Of a stretch of DNA of 64,000 nucleotides, positions 48,325 through 59,674 are shown piece by piece. This DNA is from Cyprinodon diabolis (lineage: Eukaryota; Chordata; Actinopteri; Cyprinodontiformes; Cyprinodontidae): contig CM060070.1 of the NCBI GenBank assembly GCA_030533445.1, forward strand, positions 32,642,001 through 32,706,000, written 5' to 3'. The notes below the pieces were generated by a model, which was not told where the DNA came from, did no database searches, and saw nothing but the letters and a program-made list of their open reading frames with translations. Numbering within the stretch: the first letter of the stretch is position 1; each line of letters starts with the position of its first letter. The translations under genes and the position numbers were made by a program.

Positions 48325-48330
48325 AATAAA
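48325..48330 (+). terminator. Candidate NIBAN1 polyadenylation signal
   Basis: AATAAA about 560 bp after the NIBAN1 stop codon, in otherwise repeat-free sequence that I take as 3' UTR (47763 to about 48350). Other AATAAA hexamers occur further downstream, so the actual site is unproven. Confidence 0.4.
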
Positions 48331-49274
48331 CTGGTTTTAATGGTAACTTCAGGACCAGCTCGTAGTACTGGTGCTGGGCCAGGTTTTTCACCATCTGGAC
48401 CAGTCATTTTCTCTGTCTGCCTCCACTGAACCTCATGTGGCCTTTAGGCCTCGCCATGGCACAGCCTAGCTTCTGCAGGCTGTTGCTATGGTGACAGGTC
48501 CAGGTTCTGATCCTGCCCACCAAAGTGCCTGTATTTCTGACTGGACCGTCTCCCCCGGTGATTGATGGAGGAAGTTCTGAGTAAAGGAAGCTGAACTGGT
48601 TTCTGCTCTGGTTTTAATCTCTGGACTAGTTTAATTTCCCAGTAAAGAGAAGCTCACCGGTTCTGGTTCCGAGTCTTTATTTCTGCTCCAAAAACAGCAA
48701 ACATCCACAACTAGATCCTGCTGGTTCTGATCTGCTGCAGTCAGACTGAGCATGTACAGAAGAAGCCTCAATGATGTCATGATGCAGTTTGGACCAATCA
48801 ACAGTGTCTTCCTCCTTCCAGAACCTGACCCATTAACCAGTCAGAAACTCTGGTTCTGGTATCAGGTTTTGATGCATCTGAGCGACAAGCATTAGAATTT
48901 AAACTCTGATTTAGTGTCAAGAAGGTTCTGCTTGGACCATGAGTCCACAGGGAGGCAGAACATCTTTATCACATGATCTCCAGTCGCTACAGAAACGGAT
49001 GAAGCCTAAAGAATTTGGACCTGTAATCAGAACTTACTGAGACAATGATCCAATTGGACAAAGATGTACGCCTTTAAAATCAAATAATTAAATGGAGAAT
49101 AAAATAAATGAGTTTTTTCTTACTTTAAAATAAAATGTATCTGGAGTCAAACCGTATCATCTCCTCATATTAATTTAAAATAAAAGGATTTCAGGAGACA
49201 CTGACAAATCTTTGTGGTTCTGATGTTTACCTCTAACGTCACATTAACCCGGTTCTGGTCGGGATAGATCTAGC

Positions 49275-49850
49275 AATTTCAATTCAATTCAGTTTATTTA
49301 TATAGCGCCAAATTCACAACACATGTCATCTCAAGGCACTTTACAGTTCAACCAGATCATACAGTCAAATTGATAAAGTTTTCTATCTAAGGAAAACCAG
49401 TTGATTGCATTGACTCATTAACTCAAATACAATCCCTCACACTAAGCATGCTTGTAGCGACAGTGGAGAGGAAAAACTCCCTTTTAACAGGAAGAAACCT
49501 CCAGCAGAATCAGGCTCAGTGTGAGCGGCCATCTGCCGAGGCCGACTGGGGTTCAAGGAGACAGAAGCAGAGATACAAAAAGCAGCTGTAAAAGGCGGCC
49601 CCGTCCAGGAAACACACAGCCTGGCAGACGAGCTCCAAGGCAGCTCCCATGCCAGAGGATGAAGAGAGCACATCCACCCAGCCACGGCCAGAGAAACAGG
49701 ACCACACTGGAAAACAGGCCGATCTCCAACATCTACAAACAAGGGTGTTGATGGAAGCAGCACAGCTGATGTTTCTTTCCTGGATGACGTCACAGCCAAA
49801 CAGGAATAGACGAGGCAAAGCTACTCAATGAGATAGTTATGATTACGCTT
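49275..49850 (+). repeat. Teleost dispersed repeat ('tatagcgccaaattcacaac' family)
   Basis: It begins with 'aattcaattcagtttattta' and 'tatagcgccaaattcacaac', then 'ctcaaggcactttacag' and 'gaggaaaaactccctttta' with 'caggaagaaacctccagcag'. I recognise this as one of the most widespread teleost interspersed repeats. I cannot assign its class. Open frames within are not genes. The flanking sequence 48350-49270 and 49850-50960 shows no gene. Confidence 0.7.
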
Positions 49851-52109
49851 CTCCTCAGACGCCATTAAATTAATGCAGGAGGATCCTTACCTCCTCCTGT
49901 GAGAAAATGCTTCATAAATCAAATCTTCAAATGATGTTAATCTTTTAGAATTTCAGTAAAAAACAAACTAAGATCAGAGACCCTGTTATCAGGCAGCAAA
50001 AGTTTTCCCACCTTGAACACATCTGGACCCATTAGTCCATCTCTGTCAATATCAACAGAGTCTGCTGCATCAGAACTGGGCTTTGGTCTTAAAAAGGCCT
50101 GTTGGACCTCAGGAGGTAAGCGATACCAGTTTTAAGAGGTACCACACACTGGGTCGGACTTTAACCTGCTGGAAACTTTGAAAGCAAACATTACAGTCAA
50201 AACAAGGAATCCGACCAGAACCAGACAGAAAAATAAACGGCCCACTGAAGGGTCAGAACTCACCTGACCTACTCCAGGCTCTGTTTCTAACGCAGATCCG
50301 TCTTGGGTAACATTTAAAAAGTTCAACGATGAAGGATAATTTTTTTGGACACTGATAGGTTAATCTCTAATGCAGAGGTGGGAGCATTGTTTCTTGCCTG
50401 CAGTGACCATGGTAAAGGACCGATTTTCTTCGATACAGAAGTCCAATCCAGAGAACATTAAGTAAATTAAATAGTTCCTAACAACCAAATACAGGGAACT
50501 AAGATTAAAACAACTGCAACTATAAGAACAAGACAGGATCGGAACCGAACATCATCTACAAGACCACCAAATGAAACAGAACCATGGAGGCTTTTATCCA
50601 CCCCAGTGGAACTCAGGGCACAATTTGTTCCAAAAATAAAGAGAAACCAGGAATTTATTGAACAGAGTCCCTGAACGGTTCATGGAGGGGGGAGGGAGGA
50701 TGAGGAAGAAGTGTCTCAGGTTCCGGGTTTACTAGGGAGCAGTGATGCTGTGACTGTAGCTGTTCACCTGGTCACAAAGTCCGGGCTCTGAAAGGCCGAT
50801 CTACAAGGACGGGAGAAGCGGGGGCAATCTGATCCCAGGTTCTAAAGGACAGCAAGGAGAGAAAAAATTATTAGTAAAGAATAGTAACAGAGAACCTCAG
50901 AAACACACTGTTAAGCTTTCATACAACAGTTTTTTCATCCTTAAAGCCACATAAATTCAAAAGCTGAGGCCAGTTGCAAAAAGCAGGTTTAACAAATTCA
51001 GACTCTAATCCTCAACTTTGAACTCATCAAGCCTGAGGTCGAAAACTAAGTTTAGTTAGTTAGTTCAAAATCAAGCCTGAGTAGGTTCACTCTGAGTTGA
51101 GTGCATGTGTAACAAATATAAGGCCATTTTCAGTGGAGCACCAATTCAACAGGTCACCATGGCAACAAGGAAGAGGAAGTGCCTATTTCACAACACTGAA
51201 ACTAGAGATTTTAATGAAGAATTAAAAATACTGGATAATTGTTTAAAAGAAAGAGCAACAGCACTACTCTAGTATGGCAGGCTGTTTTGGCAAACATTTT
51301 TGCAGCAGAAATAAAATTTCAGACAGTAAAAAAATAGACTGTACTATTAAGAATTATGTTTCATATACAAAGAAATGTTTAGACTTTTTAAGTGGCATTT
51401 ATCAGCTTTACTGAATATGTATCTGAAGATCTGAAATAGATTTCTTCCTAACCAAAATAATACAAATAATGACCAGTGTATGAATATGGATAGTTGACAT
51501 TAATTTTTAGATATCTAGAATGTTTATTCTTGATATGATGAATGTCATTTTGTTTAAAAAAAACGTTATTTTAACAAGGAAAAAATGCATTTCCTTGTAG
51601 GGTAGCAAGGACAGTGAGAACTCCAGCTCCAAAACTGTCTCTTCTCTCCTTACTACAGCACACAGTGAATGGGCTCAAAAGCATACGCAATGTGATCTAG
51701 ACAGTTCAGTGTCTTTTCAGTTTCGTCCTCCATCAAACCAAATGTTTTAAGTGTTTTATGGTTGTGATGTGTCGCTGGAATATCAAATGTATACAATTGC
51801 TAGGGGTGTAAATCACATCCATCATGGCGATTCGATTCAGTATCGATTTCCTGACCCAACGATTCGATTATTTTCGATACTCAAGAATACACCACGATCC
51901 GATTCGATTCGATTCGATTAATAAGTTAAATTTTTTTTTTTATTATTAGAATTTTTTTTACACCTTACAGGCTAAACAAAGTTTCAAGTTTGAAATAAAT
52001 CAATGAAAGCTGTAATATCATTATGCATTTTCTTTAGAAACAACAGCAAATAACAGAAGTAGAAAAGTTGCATCAAAAAATACAGCAAAAATACTGCACA
52101 ATATCAGTG

Positions 52110-52405
52110 TAATGAGTTCAATGCAATACCTCGGCTCCAGAGAAACTGTCCAACATATTTTTTTAGAATGTAATAAATATACTCAGGAAAGAGAGATGTT
52201 GCATAGAGAGTTAGACAGGAATAAAAATAAACTAGATATAAGGGAATTGTTTCAAAGGTCATCTGGGAATGTAGTGTTTGGTAGTATTTTTAATTTTCTA
52301 AGAAGAACGGGTATTTTAGGGTTTGTCTGGTCCATACTCCATTCTGGAAGGTGGCGGTAATGCACCTATAAGTTGTTTGCCAACCACCATTAAAAAAAGA
52401 ACAAG
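52110..52405 (+). mobile_element. LINE 3' end (ORF2 C-terminus and tail)
   Basis: A frame reads SRETVQHIFLECNKYTQERE and ends FLRRTGILGF, the usual C-terminal segment of I/jockey-type LINE ORF2 proteins (HxxLxCxxYxxER...). It is followed by 'ggtggcggtaatgcacc', 'gccaaccaccatt' and an AAGAAG-rich tail, a widespread fish LINE 3' signature that recurs at 53887-53950. Confidence 0.6.
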
Positions 52406-53955
52406 AAGAAGCCTCCAGAGGGTCGACGTCACCGCCCCCTTGAGAGACGCTCCTTTGGAATCCTGTGGAAGAGCTGAACGAGACGACTGGATGGTCGTTT
52501 GGTGCATGGCGCGTGTTTTGAAGCTGCTTGTGGAGAAATGTCCTGGGCCGTGAGTAGTGAGGAAACAGGAAGCGATTCTTGTAGGATGGAAGAGGGAAAT
52601 AGTGACAATGAAGGTTGGAAGATAGCAACATCAAAAAATGAGAAAAAGCGGAAAAAACAGAGATCATTTAAAGGGGAATCTAGTTCAGAACAATCCAGTG
52701 ATGATCAATCCATACATTCCACAGCAAAACAAAATGAATTCAAAGTCATATTCAAAGTCGTTAATCAGGCAGACTCTTTTACAAATTGGAATCCGGTTCA
52801 CTTAACAAAAACCATCAATAAACTTGTTGGAGAAGTCAGAGGTGCCAGAATTCTGTACAGTGGAGACCTGCTAATTAACTGCAGAGACAGCGCCCAGCAA
52901 GGCAAAGCAATACGAATCAACAAAATTGACGGGACAAGAGTTCAGTGCAGCCTAATGGAGAACAAAAAGATCAGCAGGGGAGTCATTGGAGGAGTTCCTC
53001 TAAAAATTTCTGAAAAAGAGATTCTGGAAAACATAAGCGGTGCAAAAGTAAAAGAAGTAAAACGGTTAAAAACAACAAGAAACGGAGAAAGATCTTACAG
53101 TTTATCTGTGCTAATTAAATTTGAGGAAGAGCAATTACCAAGCAAAGTATTCATTGGTTACATCAGTTATAATGTCAAAATCTACAATCCTCCACCATTG
53201 AGATGCTTTAAATGCCAAAAATTCTGACACATTGCAGCAGTTTGTAAAGGGAAACAGAGGTGTGGAAGGTGTGCAGGAGAACACGAATATGGTAAATGTG
53301 GAAAAGAAGCTAAAATAAAATGCTGTAATTGTGGTGGAGAACATACTGCTGCTTATCGCGGCTGTAAAGCAAGCAAAAGGTCTGAGGAAATAAAAAAAAT
53401 GAAATTTGAGCTTAGAATAACCTATGCTGAAGCTGCAAAAAGGATCCCATCTCAGTTAGAAAAACCCAAACCTACAGTTCAACACACGGCAAATTTCAAA
53501 CCTCTAGAGAAATCTCCAAAAATTGATGAAGACTCACTAATTGTTTAAAAGACAAACTTTGTTCTTTTCATGGTGGAAGTGATTAATTGTACTGCACAGA
53601 CGACAAAAAAAACAGAAAAAAAATCAAAATAATAGTGAAGGCTGCAGAAAAATATCTGGACGTAAAAGATTTGAACTGGGAGATGGTTGGAAGCATGATG
53701 GGAGGACCGATGGGACCATCAGAAACTGGCAGAGTTACGATGACCTACAGTAAATTAAAATTATACGGGCAAATGTGATTTAGTATTATGTGGGTTTAAG
53801 TTACACAGGTTTTTTTTATTTTCTTGGGGGGGGGGGGGGGGGGGGGGGTGAATCGTTTCCTGTTTCCTTGCTTTACTCCATATCAGTTGGTGGCGGTAAT
53901 GCACATTTCACAAGTTTGCCAACCGCCATAAAATCTCATAAGAAGAAGAAGAGAG
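52406..53955 (+). mobile_element. LINE copy with ORF1, ORF2 deleted
   Basis: It starts directly after the tail of the previous LINE fragment and contains the ORF1 pseudogene, then a 23-base G tract (53826-53848) and the GGTGGCGGTAATGC tail signature at 53887-53950. No reverse transcriptase is present between ORF1 and the tail, so ORF2 is lost by internal deletion. Confidence 0.55.
52499..53548 (+). pseudogene. LINE ORF1 gag-like protein with CCHC zinc knuckles
   Basis: A roughly 350-codon frame with one in-frame TGA at 53225-53227. It has a charged N-terminus, an RRM-like middle (NKLVGEVRGARILYSGDLLI, VIGGVPLKISEKEI), then the knuckle CFKCQKF-stop-HIAAVC (the stop replaces the usual Gly), followed by CGRCAGEHEYGKC and CCNCGGEHTAAYRGC. 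The TAA at 53546-53548 closes it; a later frame (VKAAEKYLDVKDLNWEM, from about 53636) looks like a frameshifted ORF1 tail. It is a nucleic-acid-binding LINE protein, inactive. Confidence 0.8.
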
Positions 53956-54206
53956 ACGCTCCTCCGCTGCAGCTCTCCCAGATTGTAGCTGACCGCAAAC
54001 AGTGCAGCAGACAGGAGGCAGGCTTGTTTTGTTTTTATGACCGAAATTGCGGAAAACAAGTCGTGAAGTTTGACCCGCTAGAAGAGCGAGGTGCGCGAGA
54101 ACGCAGGGACCCTTTTTCCAGCTGGATCTCCGCTCTTTTTGGCCCTCATGTCCCTCCGTCGTCGGACTAAACTCGCCCCCACTTCCTCACCGCCTCGGCC
54201 GTATCT

Positions 54207-54800
54207 TACGGAGCCCCTCTGATGACATGGTAAAAAAATTTTTTCAATTGTGGCCACGAAGTAGTATTTCGTGCGCACGAAGTAGTATTTCGTGGCCATG
54301 CAATAAGTATAACGTGCGCACGAAATACTTATTAATAATATCAATAAATCCGCCCCTGTTTTCAGGCATATGTTAACTGTAATGACTTATCTTGGACAGG
54401 CAGCTATGTAAACAGGCCTTTAGTCCTTCGTTTAGCTATGCTGCGGTTGTTTACACTACGCCTTTTCCACCTAAAATGGCGTCTTAGCAACAAATGTCAC
54501 GTGACTGGCGGAGACCGAATGGGTAAGCAAATCGAGCGCGCCTTAGACCTTAGAGAAGGCGCGCTCGATTTGCTTACCCAGATGTCCAGGAATGATATTA
54601 GTATTATTAATAAGTATTTCGTGCGCACGTTAAACGTATTTCGTGCGCACGTTAAACTTATTGCGTGGCCACGAAGTAGTATTTCGTGTGCACGTTATAC
54701 TTATTGCGTGGCCACGAAATACTACTTCGTGCGCACGAAATACTACTTCGTGGCCACAATTAAAAATTTTTTTTGACCATGTCATCAGAGGGGCTCCGTA
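54207..54800. mobile_element. Foldback MITE with arrays of 8-bp palindromes
   Basis: Inverted termini TACGGAGCCCCTCTGATGAC at both ends; the flanking hexamer GTATCT is duplicated (54201-54206, 54801-54806). Octamers GTGGCCAC and GTGCGCAC (or one-base variants) alternate at 54250, 54271, 54292, 54314 in the left arm and 54621, 54643, 54665, 54686, 54708, 54729, 54750 in the right arm, spaced 21-22 bp. The centre is a perfect 25-bp inverted repeat (54520-54544 and 54556-54580) with an 11-base loop. Non-coding. Class unknown; a 6-bp duplication is unusual for DNA transposons. Confidence 0.8.
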
Positions 54801-55639
54801 GTATCTAGACCCACATTGTGTAGCTCAGACCACGCTTCAATACTGAGCATAATTTAAAAATGTCTGTGTCAAGCTTACTGCAACACACTGCTGTAAGAAT
54901 ATAACCAGGAAGCGCGGTAGGAGGGCAAAATAGGTTTAGCGGCACCGCAGCACGGGAGGGAGAATTACGCCCAGGAGCAAATGGATTAAAATAGACCGGA
55001 GGAAAAAAAAACATGAATCGATTATCTTGCGGACGTGTCGATGCATCGGATCGTCGGCTTTTGGATCGATGCATCGATACAAAACGATTATTATATACAC
55101 CCCTAACAATTGCTAGCTAAAGCATTGACCAATCGAATGATGTCACAATTAGTGATACCACAACATTTGAAATATAATTAGTGCTAATAGTAAGACACTA
55201 TCTTGTTAATTAAATTTCTTGGGTTGAGCATTTCATTTCCTACTTAAGGAGACAGAGGCAACTGAGTTTACTGAGAAAAACCTGGTTCTGAGGAAAAAAA
55301 TCCCGACCAGGGTAACTCTGGGGAGAATATTACTACGGTAACAGAAATAGAGGTTGAGTAAACTATTTTTGTAAAACGGAAAACTCAGAGTTTCCTTGAT
55401 GTCAGGTTTATTAAACGTAAAGATTTTTCAGTAAACCTACTTTGACAAACAGACCCCAGATCTTAACAGGCTGTCTCAGGAGAACCAGGAATCCAATAAG
55501 AGGAACCACTCACAAACAGAGAAGAATCTGCTGAAGGCTCCTCAAGGTCCAATAAAACCAGAATCTCTCTGCAGAGATCAGAACTGTTCTGCCCACTAGA
55601 AACCCTGAACCAGTTTAGGATTAAAATAAAAAGATTGTG

Positions 55640-56515
55640 GATTCAAGTGGATGAGATGGAGAAGAATTATGTATGGATTGATGATGAACGGTTGGATGGA
55701 TGAATGATGGATTGATGAATGATGGATGCTTGGATGATGGATGAATGGATATATGATGAATAATGGATGGATGGATGGATGGATTATGGGTGGATGATTG
55801 ATTGATGGATAGATGAATGATGGCTGGATGAATGATGGATGCTTGGATGATGGATGAATGGATATATGATGAATAATGGATGGATGGATGGATGGATTAT
55901 GGGTGGATGATTGATGGATAGATGAATGATGGCTGGATGAATGATGGATGCTTGGATGATGGATGAATGGATATATGATGAATAATGGATGGATGGATGG
56001 ATGGATTATGGGTGGATGATTGATTGATGGATAGATGAATGATGGCTGGATGAATGATGGATGCTTGGATGATGGATGAATGGATATATGATGAATAATG
56101 GATGGATGGATGGATGGATTATGGGTGGATGATTGATTGATGGATAGATGAATGATGGCTGGATGAATGATGGATGCTTAGATGATGGATGAATGGATGC
56201 ATGATGAATAATGGATGGATGGATGATGGATTGATATAAATGATGGGTAGATGGATTGATGATGAATAATTGGATGATGGATGCATGGACAATGATGAAT
56301 AAATAGATGGATGGGTGATGGATTGATTATGAATAAATGATGGATGGATGAATGATGGATGCATGAATGATGGATGGATGAATGGTGGATGCATGGATAA
56401 ATGATGATAAACGGATGGATGCAGGATGGATTGATTATGAATAAATGATGGATGGATGAATTGATGCATGGATGAATGGTGGTTGATTGATGGCTGAATG
56501 GATGGGCAGATGGGA
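55640..56515 (+). repeat. GATG/GGAT satellite with 109-113-bp higher-order unit
   Basis: Tetranucleotide-like ATGG/GATG sequence organised in a higher-order repeat: the landmark 'gatgcttggatgatgg' recurs at about 55726, 55839, 55948 and 56061 and, as 'gatgcttagatgatgg', at 56174, giving periods of 113, 109, 113 and 113 bp. The array decays into irregular GATG repeats after 56200. Minus-strand frames such as HPSFIHPSF are by-products. Confidence 0.9.
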
Positions 56516-57540
56516 TGGATTCAGGAGGAACAAGAACAGCTTCTGAACCTGACTTAAAGGAACTAGATTGTCATTTCCTTCCTGCCTGCTGACCTCATTG
56601 CTGATGCTGCAGGGGCAGCCCTCACACCACCAGATGGAACCCTCACACCACACAACTACACCTTTGGTGGCCAAACCAAACCTTCAGCCATAAAACTGGA
56701 TCTATAGAGGCCCTCAACAGTTCCTCTAATGTTCTGCTGAGCCTCTGCAGGTGTGGGACGTCAACAGTGGGAGTAGAAATCTCAGAGCGTCCATGGCTGG
56801 AGGGGAAAAGCCATGAAGACAGAGAGAGAGATGTCTAAACATGGTGAGGAGAAGGATGAGAGGAGGCCTGGAGGTTCAGGCTCAATTCTCCAGCTGTGGT
56901 GGGGGGGTCACAGTGGCGAAGGAAATGACCTCACGTCTCTCAGGAGTCCAACGCGCTCTGGACTTGTCCTAAATGGGAAAGACTTTGTCCTCCATCCTCC
57001 TAAAAAATACGAGCTGCTTGCTTTGCCCCTGTGAGCTCCAACAATCACATGTTGTTTTTAGTCAGATCACTTCCACCCCCTTCTTTTCCTTATCCCCCTC
57101 CTCCCTTCCCTCTCTGCACGCTACGCCTGTCAGAGGGGATTTAGGACCCAGGCTAAAGGAGGAACAGTGGAGCCCGACCTCGGGTTCTGGAGCCGACCTG
57201 CAGGTTTTGAGCAATGTTAGACGGACAACATAAAAAGAGAACCTGAGATATTAATTGAAGTCAGATTTAAATACTACCCTGAAGAAGCAGAATTATTGAT
57301 AATTTATCACCTCATACATTTCAGATGACAGAAATAAATTTATCTTCTAAACTCCTGAGAAGATAATTTCACAGTCATTACAATCACTGCATATATGAAG
57401 GGCCATACGACATAAAATACATGAAAGTATCTGTCCCGTCCAAATTCATAGGTATTAACCATTAAATATTTATTTACTCATCAATTTATTTATCTCATAT
57501 ATGATAATAATATTAAATATACCATTAAATTTGTCAATAT
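56516..57540. other. Intergenic sequence, no gene recognised
   Basis: Includes a G-run near 56902 and purine-rich stretches. Open frames are short and show no family pattern. Confidence 0.4.
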
Positions 57541-57602
57541 GTGACAACTGAATTTCTCCGCTGTGAGATCAATAAAGCTAATCTAATCTAATCTAATCTA
57601 AT
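57541..57602 (+). mobile_element. L2-like LINE 3' tail
   Basis: 'tttctccgctgtgagatcaa', 'taaagctaatc' and four copies of the TAATC-type pentamer. Such 3' tails with short tandem repeats are the hallmark of L2/CR1-group LINEs. The coding part is absent (5' truncated). Confidence 0.6.
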
Positions 57603-57669
57603 TGTAAAAATCACCATTAAATAATATATATAGAATTGGGGAAACAAACAGGCTGCATCAAAAATATTA

Positions 57670-58120
57670 ATTATCCCTAAATCTACATAAATCAAAATGC
57701 ATGCTATTTGGAAACTATAATAAAACAAAAACAGTGAAATCAAAATAACTATTGACGATGCTGATTCAAAACGAGGCCATAAAATTTAATTTCTTGGTGC
57801 GACACTGGGTGATAAATTTAGCTCAAAACCAAACACTACTAAATCTGTTTGAGGGCAAATTAATTTTTTCTGGATTACTAAGTTTGTTTGATTTATTGTG
57901 TGGAAGTTTGGATCACTATCTACAAAACGGCCCTGAAAGATATCAGAATAATACATAAAGTTGGTTATTGGAAAATAATCAGCAGACTGAAAATAAACAC
58001 CCCACAATTTATGTTCAAGGCAAGAACATTTTAACTTCCAGACAATAATTAAAAAATATTTTAATTATAAAAATGGGGGTGGGGGTATTTAAAAAAACAA
58101 CAACATTCAATCCAAGTACC
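57670..58120 (+). mobile_element. LINE reverse transcriptase C-terminal fragment, decayed
   Basis: Broken frames read KSKCMLFGNYNKTKTVKSK, then FLGATLGDKFSSKPN, then 'KDIRIIHKVGYWK' and MFKARTF-stop-LPDN. These match the end of non-LTR RT domains (NxxKTxxMLFG..., NKFLGVxxD..., RAIRIINKVGY..., MYKARNxLLPxNIQ). Several stops and frameshifts; dead copy. A (GT)n microsatellite follows at 58139-58162. Confidence 0.6.
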
Positions 58121-58162
58121 TAAAAAAAATTGTATTGCTAGTGTGTGTGTGTGTGTGTGTGT

Positions 58163-59674
58163 GATGAATTAAATAATAGATTTAAACAAAGAAATAAACT
58201 AATTGGAAAATGACTGTCTAAGGATGAACTGAGATGTTTTATAAGCCGCGGGACAAACTGCTGCTGTTGGTGTTCGATATAGACATTATTAAAGAGAGGT
58301 TCACGAGAAGGAGCAGTTTCTTTTTTTTTTATTATTTTGGAAACACAGAAGGCTTTAACTGTAGATAGAAACGAGAGGAAATCAAAGTTTATGTCTTCTA
58401 CCTAATTCTTTTTGAACTATTTGTGTAAAACATGCGTGTTTAGCTGCATATCTATGGGTGTTTTCTCTTTTTATTGTTTGGTGTTTGTTGGTTTTTATTG
58501 ATCATTCAAAACAATAATAACACATAAAAAATGATGTTAAAAATACATATAAAACTGTGAAGTAATTAATTAAATGTAATTTAAAAGCAATATTTAAAAA
58601 AATATATAGTTGCTATGATTAAAGTGATTCATTTTCAGGGTTTTTAGTCTATTTTTTTTGTCTCTTTTGGGGGGGTCATAGGTTGAAATGTTGAAAATTA
58701 GTGGGGGTCAGGAGATGATTTTCATCATGGTGATGGGATCCCTGAGATACATTGAAAATTATAAAATCATAAATATAAATGTTCCATCCAATAAAAAAGA
58801 CCCATAAAATAAACAGATATATTGATCTAAACATTTACCATTAAACTGGAAAAATGCTGAAATGATTAAAAATAGATTTAAAATAGATTTAAAATAATGA
58901 ATTAAATGGCATTTTTATTCAGTAAATAAATGTATAAATGAATAAATGTAATTACTCTGCTCCATATCTGTAGATTAGTATAGAGTGAGATGATCAGTTT
59001 GAAAATGTTTGTTCTGCTCTACAGCCCAACGGGTCCAGGAGGGGAATACAGAACCTCCACCTGGATGATGGAGCCCCTCATCCCGCTTCCACATTGGAAC
59101 CCGTCCACCGAGCCCAGCACCGCACAAAACGAGTCTGAGGAGCAGAAGCTCTGCAGAGGATGCCGTTCTACCTGCATTCGGACATCACAGAGATGATCCA
59201 GATAACATCAACCCTGCAGCCCTACTAAGCGGATCTCCAGAACCAGCAGGTCTCAGCTCTGATCTCCATCACCGTGAGGCTGGGGGCCACAGGGGACATA
59301 GTGGCCCGATGTTCAGGAGGAGCCTCTGAAAGCCAGATGTTGTCCACAGATCTTTGAAGTCACTGGATGGAGGATTGACCTCGACAGAAAAACCTCCTTC
59401 AGCCTAGATCTCAGAAACGAGATCCAACAGACGTATCTAAAGCAGCTCTGCTAGAAGGTTGTGGTCTAGGAAGATTGTCTCTTACTGACTGAGGAGCTTT
59501 AGTTGGAACAAAACCATCATGAAACTCCGTCCCGACGGTACCAGAACTTCTGCCTTGGTGCAAACATCCAAGCTGACTCTGCAGAACATCGACCCCATGA
59601 TCAACGTTTGTTACAATAATTGTCTGAGTTTGAACATTGACGGAAACTGGAAACTAGTTTGACCCGGTTATAAA
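58163..59674. other. AT-rich intergenic sequence with a weak coding-like patch
   Basis: 58163-58980 is AT-rich with nothing recognisable. Around 59160-59330 the plus strand reads MPFYLHSDITEMIQITSTL then, after stops, LISITVRLGATGDIVARC; codon-like composition suggests a dead exon or repeat ORF, but I could not match it to a family. Confidence 0.3.

Larger units (their letters stand above)
51801..55105. mobile_element. 3.3-kb hAT-type element, 8-bp target duplication, host to further insertions
   Basis: Termini TAGGGGTGTAAATC and TATACACCCCTA, with exact duplication of ACAATTGC at 51793-51800 and 55106-55113. Subterminal 'gattcgattcgatt' on the left and 'tcgatgcatcgatac' on the right are typical of this family. 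The interior is filled by LINE fragments and a palindrome-rich foldback element. No hAT transposase was found. Confidence 0.8.
50965..55456. mobile_element. PIF/Harbinger-like non-autonomous element, copy 2, split by a hAT
   Basis: Left end near 50970, 'gttgcaaaaagcaggttta'; the inverted right end near 55456 reads 'gtttgtcaaagtaggttta'. Both match the fish Harbinger-type terminus. The body at 51290-51600 is homologous to copy 1 (about 4930-5230). A short frame MATRKRKCLFHNTETRDFNE near 51157 may be a remnant of an accessory protein. The hAT at 51801-55105 interrupts it. Confidence 0.5.

Noticed and set aside
47763..48330. Possible additional NIBAN1 coding exon downstream
   Set aside because: The exon 14 frame ends at a clear TGA after a tail of the length expected for the family, and no splice donor keeps the frame open.
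56119..56469. Frame encoding [14 protein letters not shown] repeats
   Set aside because: Reverse strand of the GATG satellite.
59160..59460. Coding-like patch reading MPFYLHSDITEMIQ and LISITVRLGATGDIVARC
   Set aside because: Interrupted by stops, no recognisable family and no splice signals; left as a weak remark rather than a gene.
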